A stretch of DNA of 64,000 nucleotides, from the NCBI GenBank assembly GCA_963721005.1, contig CAVRHR010000003.1:310001-374000 (forward strand), read 5' to 3'. Source of the DNA: VAZQ01 sp963721005 (GTDB lineage: Bacteria; Pseudomonadota; Alphaproteobacteria; Rhizobiales; Xanthobacteraceae). The notes beneath the pieces are model-generated. The model did no database searches. It had not been told where the DNA came from and worked only from the letters and a program-made list of their open reading frames with translations. Below, piece after piece: positions 63,794-64,000 of the stretch. A program made the translations under genes and the position numbers. Each line of letters starts with the position of its first letter. Within the stretch, counting starts at the first letter, position 1.

Positions 63794-64000
63794 GTGAACG
63801 CCGGCGCCAATCAAGGCGGCTTGCGCTGGTCGCTCGCGCTTTGGGTGTATCTCGCCGCCTTCCTCAGCACGCTCCTCCTCGCCCACCCCATTCTGACCGA
63901 CCAGGATCCGTTCTGGCACATCGTGGCCGGAAACTGGATCATCGATCATCGCGCCGTTCCCCGCCAGGATGTCTTTTCGCATTCCATGCCGGGCACCCCC
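63794..64000 (+). CDS. polytopic membrane protein, 5' part only
   Basis: Starts with GTG preceded by GGGAGATG and runs off the window after 69 codons. A first membrane span (SLALWVYLAAFLSTLLLA) is followed by TDQDPFWHIVAGNWIIDHRA and VPRQDVFSHSMPGTP. The 'D.D.FWHI..G.WI..H...P..D.FS....G.P' block is the first periplasmic loop of a GT-C-type family of polytopic proteins. Probably functionally related to the neighbour at 60571. The rest lies outside the window. Confidence 0.7.
   Translation, partial: MNAGANQGGLRWSLALWVYLAAFLSTLLLAHPILTDQDPFWHIVAGNWIIDHRAVPRQDVFSHSMPGTP

Overview
The window looks like a GC-rich alphaproteobacterium of the Hyphomicrobiales, probably close to Bradyrhizobium/Nitrobacteraceae or Xanthobacteraceae. 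The reasons are a usg gene, FixK/FnrN-type boxes (TTGAT-N4-ATCAA), FixJ-like regulators, a CIRCE-controlled groESL operon, an Anbu proteasome-homologue operon, a rhizobial-type asparaginase and the style of the dispersed intergenic repeats. This is inferred from gene content; no taxonomic marker such as 16S rRNA is present.

The left part (1 to about 36 kb) is accessory and partly decayed DNA. It holds short gene remnants (0-2 kb), an AI-2E-type transporter, an HdeA-like protein, small exported proteins, and a MarC-aquaporin pair. A 780-bp piece of that pair is duplicated 3.2 kb away, with a group II intron between the copies. Further right come a Tat-exported phosphoesterase, two arylsulfatases, a hybrid sensor kinase with FixJ-like and receiver-only regulators, an octahaem cytochrome fused to TPR repeats, an L,D-transpeptidase and two MASE4 sensor proteins. 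Three perfect FixK/Fnr boxes suggest control by oxygen limitation. Many genes here are frameshifted: the kinase, both regulators, the octahaem cytochrome, the second sulfatase and several small exported proteins. One kinase gene is truncated and joined directly to half of a DUF1254/DUF1214 gene. The region ends at a 600-residue tyrosine recombinase lying between a degenerate tRNA-Arg and an intact tRNA-Leu(UAA).

From 36 to 52.5 kb the DNA looks like stable core: gpt, a CinA-like protein, a glutathione transferase, the four-gene Anbu operon (circularly permuted ATP-grasp, alpha-E, transglutaminase, Anbu protease), a GGDEF-EAL protein, an SDR, a cyclophilin-like protein, a nucleoside transporter, usg, and CIRCE-groES-groEL with a strong terminator. 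No frameshifts were seen in this stretch.

From 52.5 to 58.4 kb there is a one-direction array of immunity-type genes (barstar, HTH, zinc ribbon, Imm26, DUF4034, Sel1 repeats) with no toxin in view. The right end (58.6-64 kb) carries an acetyltransferase, a frameshifted MFS transporter, GT-C-type membrane proteins and an asparaginase. Just upstream of the asparaginase, on the same strand, are three tandem 33-codon genes for near-identical single-span membrane peptides. I think these are the most original feature of the window.
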